Source: Ruminococcaceae bacterium UBA1405 (GTDB lineage Bacteria > Bacillota > Clostridia > Oscillospirales > Ruminococcaceae). From it: DNA of 16,463 nt. The stretch's first letter is position 1; each line of letters starts with the position of its first letter. Positions 1 through 6,525 of the stretch are shown here, one piece after another. Position numbers and translations under genes: made by a program. The notes beneath the pieces were generated by a model, which worked only from the letters and a program-made list of their open reading frames with translations, did no database searches and was not told the DNA's origin. The stretch lies in NCBI GenBank assembly GCA_002305685.1, contig DBQB01000019.1, positions 3,238 to 19,700 of the forward strand. Reading direction: 5' to 3'.

Positions 1-534
1 GGCTTTCAGCTTTGCCTTGTAGCTGGTGCCGTTCTGTGCGGCCTGATGCTCAATGTAGCTCTTACCCTTATCCCGGCCAGGGACGATGACGGACAAGCCG
101 TGTTCTTTGCACAGCCGGTCGCTGGCCCGGCGTATCTCGTGATAGCTGCGCTTGTTGGAATGGTAGTGCTTGTGGTCGGTGAAGCTGACCGCATTGAAAA
201 TCAGGTGATTATGAACGTGATCCTTGTCAATGTGAGTGGTGAGGACAAATTCATATTTGCCGCCCAGGACCTCCCGTGCCAGTTCCATGCCGATCCGGTG
301 GGCTTCCTCTGGCGACACCTCCCCAGGTTCAAAGGCTTGGATCAGGTGGCGGCCCAGGTGCGTGCCCTTGTCAATGGCATGGCGGCGTGTCCATTCAAAT
401 TCAATGTCGGCGGTCTCGGCGGCGCAGCCGAAGGAGGACACCAGCAGCTTCCCGTCTGTCTTGTCGGGGTTGCAGATATAGTCAATGGCCGCTTTCAGCG
501 TTGACTTAATAGGATGCGTCTTTGTAACTGCCAT
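1..534 (-). CDS. Relaxase / mobilization nuclease, MobA/MobL (VirD2-like) family, N-terminal part only
   Basis: The reading frame starts at an ATG (complement of 532-534) and stays open for 178 codons to the left edge, so the C-terminus lies outside the window. Relaxases nick one strand at oriT, stay bound through a tyrosine and pilot the strand into the recipient. A three-histidine metal motif is visible as HIDKDHVHNH at residues 101-110. The N-terminus reads AAIDYICNP, where Y19 sits where the nicking tyrosine is expected in this family. RSYHEIRRASDRLC at about 130-142 is also typical. The first 40 bases overlap the 3' end of mobC, which indicates translational coupling. Family assignment is firm; the exact MOB class (P-type favoured) is inferred. 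Confidence 0.93.
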   Translation of the reverse strand, partial: MAVTKTHPIKSTLKAAIDYICNPDKTDGKLLVSSFGCAAETADIEFEWTRRHAIDKGTHLGRHLIQAFEPGEVSPEEAHRIGMELAREVLGGKYEFVLTTHIDKDHVHNHLIFNAVSFTDHKHYHSNKRSYHEIRRASDRLCKEHGLSVIVPGRDKGKSYIEHQAAQNGTSYKAKLKA

Positions 535-824
535 ATCTGATCCAGCCTTTCCCGGATTTCCTCCATATCGGCCTGATAGGTGGGACCTCCGGCGTTGACC
601 CGCTTGGCGATCTGATTGATGTTCCGGCCAATGGCGGACAGAAGTTTATTCATCTCCTTAATGTCCCTGGTGTCCACCTGGATGATATATCCGTCAATCG
701 CCATCTTCCGCAGGTAGGCGCCGATCCGCTTTGTCTGGAGCTGGGCCATCTTCCGTTCCATCAGTTCCTTTTCCTCGGCGGTCACATAGAACTTCACCTG
801 GATATTTCGTTTTCGGTTTGCCAT
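495..824 (-). CDS. mobC: MobC-like relaxosome accessory protein
   Basis: This 109-residue basic protein starts MANRKRNIQVKFYVTAEE, the usual beginning of MobC/plasmid mobilization proteins with a ribbon-helix-helix-like DNA-binding N-terminus. The middle section contains LLSAIGRNINQIAKRVN (about 61-77), the signature of the MobC family. MobC proteins bind near oriT and help the relaxase open and nick DNA. The gene lies directly upstream of the relaxase and overlaps it by 40 bases, the standard mobC-mobA order. The upstream region holds inverted repeats that could be the oriT it acts on. The symbol is given by family; the element-specific name is unknown. Confidence 0.9.
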   Translation of the reverse strand: MANRKRNIQVKFYVTAEEKELMERKMAQLQTKRIGAYLRKMAIDGYIIQVDTRDIKEMNKLLSAIGRNINQIAKRVNAGGPTYQADMEEIRERLDQIWQLQRRILLSQR

Positions 825-849
825 CGTGGTATCTCGCCTCTTTTCGTAT

Positions 850-940
850 CAGGGTTTGGGATGTTCCCAACAAGCATTTTTCGGGTTTAGGGGGAGGGTT
901 CCCTAAAGCCAAAAATCGCAAGCGGGTACTCGCTTGCTGT
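850..940. other. Candidate origin of transfer (oriT) upstream of mobC
   Basis: Three perfect inverted repeats lie side by side in the non-coding DNA directly upstream of mobC: TTGGGA/TCCCAA (856-861 and 865-870), TTTAGGG/CCCTAAA (886-892 and 901-907) and GCAAGCG/CGCTTGC (918-924 and 931-937). The last is followed by another CTTGC. Clusters of inverted repeats next to mobC and the relaxase gene are typical of oriT. No nick site of a known family was recognised, so the call rests on position and symmetry. The rest of 825-1032 shows no gene. Confidence 0.45.
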
Positions 941-1032
941 GCTTGCTATCGTTTCTCTCCAACCGTTCTTCCCTCTATCCATACTACACGTCCAGCAGTA
1001 TGAAATGGCTAATTATTCCCTAGAAAAAGGGA

Positions 1033-1061
1033 AAATGCGCTCTGAAAAACAGAACGCATTT
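1033..1061 (-). terminator. Rho-independent terminator of the leftward aldo/keto reductase operon
   Basis: AAATGCG (1033-1039) pairs with CGCATTT (1055-1061), then one mismatch, then TCTG pairs with CAGA around an AAAAA loop. On the minus strand the hairpin is followed by TTTTCCCTTTTT. It lies 18 bases beyond the stop of the leftward gene. The plus strand also carries a T-run, so it may work in both directions and insulate the mob module from the cargo. Confidence 0.7.
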
Positions 1062-1079
1062 GGTGAGTTTTTTAATAAG

Positions 1080-2117
1080 TTAGATTTTCTGGCTTCCCGT
1101 AGACCAAACATGGCTGTCTTTTGCAGCGGAGGCCGTGTTCTGTGCCATGACGCCCACCAGCGAATGTGGAACATAGAGTTCTTCCAGATAAGCACACTCC
1201 TCGGATGTGAGTTCCAGGTCTGTGGCCTTGGCCGCACCCTCGATATGGTGGAGCTTGGTGGCGCCCACCACAGGAGCGGTCACTTTTGTCAGCAGCCAGG
1301 CCAGGGAGATCTCCGTCATGGAAACACCGCACCGGTCGGCCAGCTCCGCCACACGCTGGAGAATCAGGGCATCCTGATTCGCTGTTCCATTGTATTTGAG
1401 CCTTGCATAGTCGTCCTCCCGGAGTCGCTTGGAAGTTTCGCCGGGGTGCTTGGACAGTCGCCCGCCAGCCAGGGCACTATACGGTGTCATGGCGATGTTC
1501 TCCTCCCGGCAGAAGGGAGCCATTTCCCGCTCCTCCTCCCGGAAGATCAGGTTGTAGTGGCTCTGGACGGAAACAAATTTGGCAAAGCCCTCCCGCTCGG
1601 CGATGGCATTTGCCTTGGCCAGCTGCCATGCAAAGCAGTTGGAGATACCAATGTACCGGGTCTTGCCAGCCTTCACCGCATTGTTCAGCCCTTCCAGAAT
1701 GTCATAAATCGGTGTCTGATGATCCCACATGTGGTAGATATACAGGTCCACATGATCCATCCCCAGATTTTGGAGACTCTTATCCAGCATACGGCGAATA
1801 TGCTCCTGCCCACTGATGCCTGCCTCAATCTCCTCATTGGTGCGGGGCAGAAATTTGGTGGCGACTACCACCTCGTCCCGCTTGGCGAAGTCCCGCAGAG
1901 CGCGACCCAGGTACTGTTCACTGGTACCACTCTGATAAGCGATGGCAGTGTCGAAAAAGTTGACACCCAGTTCCAGACCACGTTTGATAATTTCTCTGGA
2001 GTGTTCCTCGTCAATCGTCCAGGTATGCTGACCATTTGTAGCGTCTCCAAATCCCATACAGCCCATGCATATACGGGAAACTTTCAAATCAGATGTTCCC
2101 AATTTCGTGTACTTCAT
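1080..2117 (-). CDS. Aldo/keto reductase (YajO/AKR12-like)
   Basis: A 345-residue TIM-barrel NAD(P)H-dependent carbonyl reductase, expected to be cytosolic. It begins MKYTKLGTSDLKVSRICMG, a typical AKR N-terminus. The catalytic tetrad is complete: D56 and Y61 in FFDTAIAYQSGTSEQ, K88 in VATKF, and H129 in DLYIYHMWD. The C-terminal cofactor segment VVGATKLHHIEGAAKA is present. The resemblance is to the YajO-like group rather than to the shorter AKR5 type found at 4470. The start ATG has an AAGAGGT ribosome binding site. It follows the flavoprotein gene by 12 bases and ends at a hairpin terminator, so the two probably share a transcript from the box promoter near 3009-3046. The substrate cannot be deduced. 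Confidence 0.93.
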   Translation of the reverse strand: MKYTKLGTSDLKVSRICMGCMGFGDATNGQHTWTIDEEHSREIIKRGLELGVNFFDTAIAYQSGTSEQYLGRALRDFAKRDEVVVATKFLPRTNEEIEAGISGQEHIRRMLDKSLQNLGMDHVDLYIYHMWDHQTPIYDILEGLNNAVKAGKTRYIGISNCFAWQLAKANAIAEREGFAKFVSVQSHYNLIFREEEREMAPFCREENIAMTPYSALAGGRLSKHPGETSKRLREDDYARLKYNGTANQDALILQRVAELADRCGVSMTEISLAWLLTKVTAPVVGATKLHHIEGAAKATDLELTSEECAYLEELYVPHSLVGVMAQNTASAAKDSHVWSTGSQKI

Positions 2118-2129
2118 GTCATTTACCTC

Positions 2130-2663
2130 TTATACTTTCTTACCAAATTCGTAAGCCTTTTGGGGAAATCCGCTTCGCTTTGTCATAGTGACCGTACCGC
2201 ATCCAGTTCCCAAAATCATTCCCTGGTCTTTGAAATTAAGATATTTGCACAGAGTTTGGTAGTGATTCTCCAAATCACGCATAGTCCAATCGTTACTGTC
2301 CCAGGCGGCGGCAATCAAGGCGGTTTTCAGATGCTTAGCTGTGAGCTGCCCGTTGAAGCTGTAACAGCGGTCGAGCACCATTTTTAGCTGAGCGGACATT
2401 CCGAAGTAGTAAAGTGGTGTCACAAACACAACCATATTCGCATCCAAAATGCGTTCCCTCAGAGCAGCCATGTCATCTTTCTGCACACAGGGACCAGACA
2501 TACCACAAACTTCACACCCCAGACATGGATGCAGTTCCGCATGGCCTGCATCAAAGACGGATATATGGTGTCCAGCTTCCTCTGCACCGCGTATGAATTC
2601 CTCTGCAAGCAGATTGGACGATCCGTGCTTATGAGGGCTGCTCTCAATTACCAAAATGTTCAC
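2130..2663 (-). CDS. FMN-dependent NAD(P)H oxidoreductase with iron-sulfur-flavoprotein-like cysteine motif
   Basis: The chosen start is GTG (complement of 2661-2663) with AAAGGAG eight bases upstream, giving 177 residues. A longer reading in the same frame would run back through the neighbouring pseudogene and is not supported. NILVIESSPHKHGSSNLL (2-19) is the flavodoxin-like phosphate-binding start of NADPH-dependent FMN reductases, and VTPLYYFGMSAQLKMVLDR is the usual isoalloxazine-side segment. Cysteines 47, 50, 53 and 59 form C-x2-C-x2-C-x5-C. This fits the compact CX2CX2CX4-7C motif known from iron-sulfur flavoproteins, so a 4Fe-4S cluster is possible. Many family members carry only flavin, so the cluster is inference. 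It precedes the aldo/keto reductase in the same operon. Confidence 0.88.
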   Translation of the reverse strand: MNILVIESSPHKHGSSNLLAEEFIRGAEEAGHHISVFDAGHAELHPCLGCEVCGMSGPCVQKDDMAALRERILDANMVVFVTPLYYFGMSAQLKMVLDRCYSFNGQLTAKHLKTALIAAAWDSNDWTMRDLENHYQTLCKYLNFKDQGMILGTGCGTVTMTKRSGFPQKAYEFGKKV

Positions 2664-2746
2664 AGTTGACGCTCCTTTCAAATTACCTGAAACACTTTTC
2701 ACTTTCTGTGAGAAAAGCGTAAGTAAAAAATCATACCACAAATTAC

Positions 2747-2980
2747 CTAATCCAGACACATAGCCCAGGCAATCCCCATTACCCCCTGGTTCAGTGCGAT
2801 GCCAAAGAGCAAGAAAAGTGCCAGCCGGATGCCTAAGGAGTTGACCAATGAGCCCCCGGACGCAGCATTCTGTCCAACAAAGCTGACCACAAAGGTATCG
2901 GCCAGCCCCACCAGCATGACAAGAAGCTGTTCCCAAAACAGCGGAACGATCATGTTTTGTAAGTCACGATTGGAAAACAC
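2747..2980 (-). pseudogene. MATE-family efflux transporter, internally deleted remnant
   Basis: From a GTG at 2978-2980 (preceded by AAGAAGG) the frame reads MFSNRDLQNMIVPLFWEQLL then VGLADTFVVSFVG, the start and first membrane helix of a MATE antiporter. After about 45 residues, near SGGSLV, it jumps to LGIRLALFLLFGIALNQG and IAWAMCLD, which resembles a late helix of the same family, and ends at TAG where a TGG (Trp) would be expected. The usual length is about 450 residues and only about 77 remain. I read this as one transporter gene that lost its middle and its end. It would have been the first gene of the leftward operon, and its promoter and ribosome binding site now serve the flavoprotein and reductase genes. 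Confidence 0.75.
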
Positions 2981-3008
2981 ATGGACACCTTCTTGCAATT
3001 ATGATTTT

Positions 3009-3046
3009 ATCATACCATGGTTGCTCAAAAATATCGAATACCTATT
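3009..3046 (-). promoter_or_regulatory. Leftward promoter with 16-base shared box (candidate LysR operator)
   Basis: Reading leftward, AATAGGTATTCGATAT (3046-3031) contains a -35 TTCGAT, followed by exactly 18 bases and a -10 TATGAT (3014-3009). Just upstream, ATA-N9-TAT around GAGAATAGG fits the T-N11-A form of LysR operators. The same box and spacing recur at 4019-4056. It would drive the MATE remnant, flavoprotein and aldo/keto reductase. Confidence 0.6.
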
Positions 3047-3083
3047 CTCTATTCTCAAAAATAAGGTTCAGGCATATTTGAGA

Positions 3084-3112
3084 TTGCTGTCCGTACCGAC
3101 CTATGGTAAAAT
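3084..3112 (+). promoter_or_regulatory. Candidate lysR promoter
   Basis: TTGCTG (3084-3089), a 17-base spacer and TAAAAT (3107-3112) lie just upstream of the lysR ribosome binding site. TACC-N7-GGTA (3094-3108) overlaps the -10 and could be an operator. The promoter is divergent from the leftward one and the 16-base box lies between them, the usual LysR layout. Confidence 0.45.
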
Positions 3113-3133
3113 AAACCTTAGAGGAGGGATTTT

Positions 3134-4000
3134 ATGGAACTGCGGGTATTGCGTTATTTTTTAACTGTGGCACAAGAGGAGAATATTACGAAAGCAGCGG
3201 CGTTGCTCCATGTGACCCAGCCCACTCTTTCCCGACAGCTGATGCAACTGGAGGAGGAATTGGGTTCTAAGCTCTTTCGCCGTAGCCAATACCGGATCAT
3301 CCTGACCGATGCCGGAATGCTTCTGCGGCGGCGCGCACAGGAAATCGTGGAGCTGGCCGATAAAACGGAACGGGAATTTGCCCAGTCAGAGGAGGAATTG
3401 TCCGGTGAAATCGCCATCGGCTGCGGCGAGACCCAAAGCATGACATTCCTATCCCAGCATATCCGTTCGTTTCGCTCGCTCTATCCAAAGGTGCAGTTTC
3501 GCATTTACAGCGCCAACGCAGACGACATAAAGGAGCGCATGGAAAAAGGCTTGCTGGACATGGGACTTCTGACAGAACCGGTGGATATTGGCAGATACGC
3601 ATTTCTGCGCCTGCCACAGAAGGATCGGTGGGGCGTGCTGGTGCCAAAGAACTCAGCCCTAGCGGAAAAAGAAACTGTTACCTCCCAGGACTTAGTGGGT
3701 GTTCCTCTGCTTTTAACTGGGCGGGAACAAGTGCGTGGGGAATTGGCCAATTGGTTTGGAGAGGATTATGGACGCATTGAGGTAGCAGCCACCTTCAATC
3801 TGATTTTGAATGCTGCCAATATGGTCAAAAATGGTGTGGGTGTAGCATTGTGCTTCTATTTAGAGAATATCTCCGATGCTCTGAAATTTGTTCCCCTGGC
3901 ACCCAAACTGGAGACTGGAACTGTGTTAGCTTGGAAAAAGGACAAGCCGCTCTCTCCTGCGGCAGAACAATTCCAACAGCACATCAAAAATACAGATTGA
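3134..4000 (+). CDS. LysR-family transcriptional regulator
   Basis: A 288-residue protein with the classic LysR N-terminus: MELRVLRYFLTVAQEENITK, then helix-turn-helix ALLHVTQPTLSRQLMQLEEE (about 23-42) and LFRRSQYRIILTDAG. Residues from about 90 form the periplasmic-binding-like effector domain. The length is normal for the family. AGAGGAGGG stands seven bases before the ATG. It is transcribed divergently from the flavoprotein/reductase operon, and the next plus-strand operon starts just beyond its stop with a promoter carrying the same box. Regulation of both arms by this protein in response to a small effector, plus autoregulation, is the simplest reading. The effector is unknown. Confidence 0.95.
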   Translation: MELRVLRYFLTVAQEENITKAAALLHVTQPTLSRQLMQLEEELGSKLFRRSQYRIILTDAGMLLRRRAQEIVELADKTEREFAQSEEELSGEIAIGCGETQSMTFLSQHIRSFRSLYPKVQFRIYSANADDIKERMEKGLLDMGLLTEPVDIGRYAFLRLPQKDRWGVLVPKNSALAEKETVTSQDLVGVPLLLTGREQVRGELANWFGEDYGRIEVAATFNLILNAANMVKNGVGVALCFYLENISDALKFVPLAPKLETGTVLAWKKDKPLSPAAEQFQQHIKNTD

Positions 4001-4018
4001 GCATTTTTGTCTACTCAA

Positions 4019-4056
4019 AATAGGTATTCGACATATTAGAAATCATGTTTTAGAAT
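4019..4056 (+). promoter_or_regulatory. Rightward operon promoter with the same 16-base box
   Basis: AATAGGTATTCGACAT (4019-4034) matches the leftward box in 15 of 16 bases and in the same orientation to transcription. The -35 TTCGAC (4027-4032) is followed by 18 bases and the -10 TAGAAT (4051-4056). Expected start is near 4062, about 43 bases before merR. Confidence 0.6.
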
Positions 4057-4088
4057 GTAGGTGTCCTGAACGGGCGCCTACATTTTTT
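4054..4088 (+). terminator. lysR terminator overlapping the downstream promoter
   Basis: TGTAGGTGTCC (4056-4066) pairs with GGGCGCCTACA (4072-4082), with two G-U pairs and a five-base loop, followed by six T (4083-4088). It can end the lysR transcript. The upstream arm overlaps the -10 of the next promoter, so RNA started there would lack most of the first arm and escape termination. Confidence 0.75.
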
Positions 4089-4104
4089 CTTTAGGAGCGT
4101 AAAT

Positions 4105-4464
4105 ATGACCATTCAAGAAGCAAGTGACCGCTACCAGATTCCTATGAACATCCTGAAAGAGTATGAGAGTTGGGGCCTGTGTGGGGCGGTAAAAAAAGTG
4201 ATGGGAGCATGGCAGTATGATGATGAGGATTTGGAGCGTCTGAGCCTCATTATGACGCTCCATGACATCGGATTTACAACGGAGGAAGTAGAGACCTATA
4301 TGCGCCTGATGCTGGAACAGACGGACAGTGAACGGGAGCGCCTTCGGATGCTCAATCGTAAGCGGGATTCCGCGCTGGACGAACTCCATTTCCGGGAGCG
4401 CCAGCTCCAGAGATTGGACTATCTCCGGCATGAGATCCAGAAAACACAGGCTCGAAAGGAGTGA
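4105..4464 (+). CDS. MerR-family transcriptional regulator
   Basis: A 119-residue protein with an N-terminal winged helix: MTIQEASDRYQIPMNILKEY is the MerR recognition helix region and AWQYDDEDLERLSLI follows the usual pattern. HDIGFTTEEVETYM (about 53-66) is the family's second helix pair. Residues 75-115 are rich in Glu, Arg and Leu and should form the dimerising coiled coil. There is almost no C-terminal effector domain and only one cysteine (C26), so a metal or redox sensor role is not evident. TTAGGAG precedes the ATG. It is the first gene of the long rightward operon and ends six bases before the AKR start codon. Confidence 0.92.
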   Translation: MTIQEASDRYQIPMNILKEYESWGLCGAVKKVMGAWQYDDEDLERLSLIMTLHDIGFTTEEVETYMRLMLEQTDSERERLRMLNRKRDSALDELHFRERQLQRLDYLRHEIQKTQARKE

Positions 4465-4469
4465 CAGAT

Positions 4470-5321
4470 ATGGATACTATTCAGTTGAACAACCATGTTC
4501 AGATGCCCCTGTTGGGGTTGGGGGTTTTTCAGGTGACGGATCAGGCCGCCTGCAAAGAGAGCGTTCAGATGGCTCTGAAAACTGGCTACCGTCTCATCGA
4601 CACCGCCGCCTGCTACGGCAATGAGCGGGCTGTTGGCGAAGCGGTCAAAGACAGCGGGATTTCCAGAGCGGAAGTATTCCTGACCTCTAAGGTCTGGATT
4701 CAGGATGCGGGCTACGACAAGACCATGCGTTCCTTTGAAAAAACCCTGGAGAACCTCCAGACCGACTATTTGGACCTTTACCTGATCCATATGCCTTACG
4801 GCGATTATCATGGGAGCTGGCAGGCAATGGAAGAACTGTACCGAGCTGGCAAGGTCAGGGCTGTTGGGGTGTGTAACTTCCTGCCGGACCGTCTGGTAGA
4901 TTTGATTTTGAGCCACGAGGTCGTCCCGGCAGTCAATCAGATCGAGCTGCACCCCTTCTGCCAGCAGAGGGAACTGCGGCGGGTGATGGAGCAATATCAC
5001 ATCTGCCCGATGGCCTGGGCTCCTTTTGCGGAAGGACAGGACGGGATTTTCCAGCACCCCGTTTTGACCGAAATCGGTGCGCAGTACGGCAAAACGCCAG
5101 CTCAGGTCATTCTGCGCTGGATGCGCCAGAGCAAGATCATCACGATCCCCAAATCGGTCCACGCCGAACGCATCCGTCAGAATTTCGATGTAGACGACTT
5201 CGTGTTGTCTGCTGAGGATATGGAGCAGGTCGGAAAGCTGGACAGAGGACACAGTCTGATCCTGGATATTCCAAGTCTGGATGAAGTCTACCGGCTCCAC
5301 AACATTCGCTTCGAGCAGTAA
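4470..5321 (+). CDS. Aldo/keto reductase, AKR5-like (2,5-diketogluconate reductase type)
   Basis: A 283-residue reductase of the short AKR type. The ATG at 4470 is preferred over the GTG at 4461, because AAAGGAG ends at 4461 and is correctly spaced only for the ATG. The tetrad is D44 and Y49 (RLIDTAACYGNE), K74 (LTSKVWI) and H107 (DLYLIHMPYG). The cofactor loop IPKSVHAERIRQNFDVDDF is intact. Enzymes of this type reduce aldehydes, ketones, methylglyoxal or keto-sugars with NADPH in the cytosol. The preceding merR gene stops at 4464, so the two are tightly coupled. The actual substrate cannot be inferred. Confidence 0.95.
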   Translation: MDTIQLNNHVQMPLLGLGVFQVTDQAACKESVQMALKTGYRLIDTAACYGNERAVGEAVKDSGISRAEVFLTSKVWIQDAGYDKTMRSFEKTLENLQTDYLDLYLIHMPYGDYHGSWQAMEELYRAGKVRAVGVCNFLPDRLVDLILSHEVVPAVNQIELHPFCQQRELRRVMEQYHICPMAWAPFAEGQDGIFQHPVLTEIGAQYGKTPAQVILRWMRQSKIITIPKSVHAERIRQNFDVDDFVLSAEDMEQVGKLDRGHSLILDIPSLDEVYRLHNIRFEQ

Positions 5322-5335
5322 GGAGGCTCTTTTTT

Positions 5336-5809
5336 ATGAAATCTCTGATCGTTTACTATTCCCACTCCGGGACCACCCGCCGTCTGGCGGAGCTGATTGC
5401 CAGGGAGACCGGCGGCGACCTGCTGGAGCTTGTCCCGGAAACTGCGTACCCGCAGGATTATAACACCGTGGTAGCGCAGGCCAAGCGAGAACTCCAGAGC
5501 GGCCACCGGCCTGCGCTGAAAACGGCACTCCCCGACCTGTCCGCCTACGATATGGTCTTTGTGGGGACCCCCAACTGGTGGAGTTCTCCCGCACCCCCGG
5601 TCCTGACCTTTCTGGAACAGGCCGATACGAAGGGAGCAACGGTCGCGCCCTTCTGTACCCACGGGGGCGGCGGTTCCGGTCACATTCGCCGGGATATGGA
5701 AAAAGCCAGCCATGGCGCGGCGTTTTTGCCTGAACTGTCCATTTATGGCGGCTCCGGTAAAGCGGCTGACATCCAGAAGTGGCTGAAGAAAATCAACTTT
5801 ACCAAGTAA
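5336..5809 (+). CDS. Cytosolic flavodoxin-like protein
   Basis: A 157-residue single-domain flavodoxin of the Flavodoxin_4-like group, without signal peptide. The FMN phosphate loop is SHSGTT at residues 9-14 after IVYY. VFVGTPNWWSS (about 74-84) supplies the aromatic residues next to the flavin, and APFCTHGGGGSG is the second flavin-binding segment. AAGGAGG stands upstream of the ATG. It is the only one of the five flavodoxin domains here that should remain inside the cell, so it could accept electrons from cytosolic reductases or act on quinone-like substrates. The same HRPAL and NWW signatures recur in the exported copies, which points to local duplication. Confidence 0.93.
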   Translation: MKSLIVYYSHSGTTRRLAELIARETGGDLLELVPETAYPQDYNTVVAQAKRELQSGHRPALKTALPDLSAYDMVFVGTPNWWSSPAPPVLTFLEQADTKGATVAPFCTHGGGGSGHIRRDMEKASHGAAFLPELSIYGGSGKAADIQKWLKKINFTK

Positions 5810-5822
5810 GGAGGAACTTCCT

Positions 5823-6500
5823 ATGAAAAAATTTCTTTCGATGCTTTTGACCTTCACAATGCTCGTTACGCTGGCCGCCTGTGGCGCTTCCCAGGAGCAG
5901 GGCGGTTCCTCTGCGCCGTCTGCCGATGCCAGCTCCCAGTCGGAGGAGAATACCCCGCCTGCTTCTTCTGAGCAGCCGGAGGAAACACCCGACAGCAGCG
6001 AAGCCCCCACCGAAACAGGCGGCAAAACACTGATCGCTTACTTCTCCTGGTCCGGCAATACGGAAACCCTCGCCGGGATGATCCAGGAGTCCACGGGCGG
6101 CGACCTGTTCGCCATTGAGACAGAAACCCCTTACTCCGATGATTATGATACCGTGGTGGACCAGGCCAAGCAGGAGCAGGCAGACAACATCCGCCCCGCG
6201 CTGGCAGCCCAAGTGGAAAACATGGACGACTATGATACCGTTTTTATCGGCTATCCCAACTGGTGGAGTGATGTTCCCATGGCGGTGCTCACCTTCCTGG
6301 AGAGCTATGACTGGAACGGTAAGACTGTAATTCCTTTCTGCACCAGCGGCGGCGGTGGTTTTGGCAACGGTATTGACAGCATCGAAGCTGCTGCGGAAGG
6401 TGCAACGATTCTGGAGGGGTTCCATGTGGGCGGCTCCAGTGTAGATGGTGCAGCTGATGATGTAGCGACATGGCTTGATGGCCTTGGGCTGGGGCAGTAA
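5823..6500 (+). CDS. Flavodoxin-domain lipoprotein
   Basis: A 225-residue exported protein. MKKFLSMLLT begins a signal peptide ending in lipobox LAAC, with C20 as the lipidated residue. A Ser/Glu/Pro-rich spacer (about 21-66) precedes a flavodoxin domain (68-224) with phosphate loop SWSGNT (75-80), IGYPNWWSDVP (142-152) and IPFCTSGGGGFG. After Sec export it would sit on the outer face of the cytoplasmic membrane and need FMN outside the cell. It follows the cytosolic flavodoxin by 13 bases with an AAGGAGG ribosome binding site, so the pair encodes inside and outside forms of the same fold. An electron carrier role is inferred. Confidence 0.93.
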   Translation: MKKFLSMLLTFTMLVTLAACGASQEQGGSSAPSADASSQSEENTPPASSEQPEETPDSSEAPTETGGKTLIAYFSWSGNTETLAGMIQESTGGDLFAIETETPYSDDYDTVVDQAKQEQADNIRPALAAQVENMDDYDTVFIGYPNWWSDVPMAVLTFLESYDWNGKTVIPFCTSGGGGFGNGIDSIEAAAEGATILEGFHVGGSSVDGAADDVATWLDGLGLGQ

Positions 6501-6525
6501 TGCCAATATCACGGAGGACCAAACC

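Noticed and set aside
46..504. Plus-strand frame of 152 codons at the left edge
   Set aside because: Antisense to the relaxase, which has an intact metal-binding motif and family N-terminus.
939..2387. Open frame of 482 codons on the plus strand
   Set aside because: It is antisense to a clear aldo/keto reductase and part of the flavoprotein gene, shows no recognisable domain, and has no ribosome binding site.
2664..2936. Upstream extension of the flavoprotein reading frame
   Set aside because: It runs through the MATE remnant in another frame; a GTG with AAAGGAG at 2661-2663 fits the family N-terminus.
6475..6525. Longer N-terminus for the FGE/flavodoxin lipoprotein
   Set aside because: It would bury the signal peptide and overlaps the preceding gene; CGGAGG fits the ATG at 6526.
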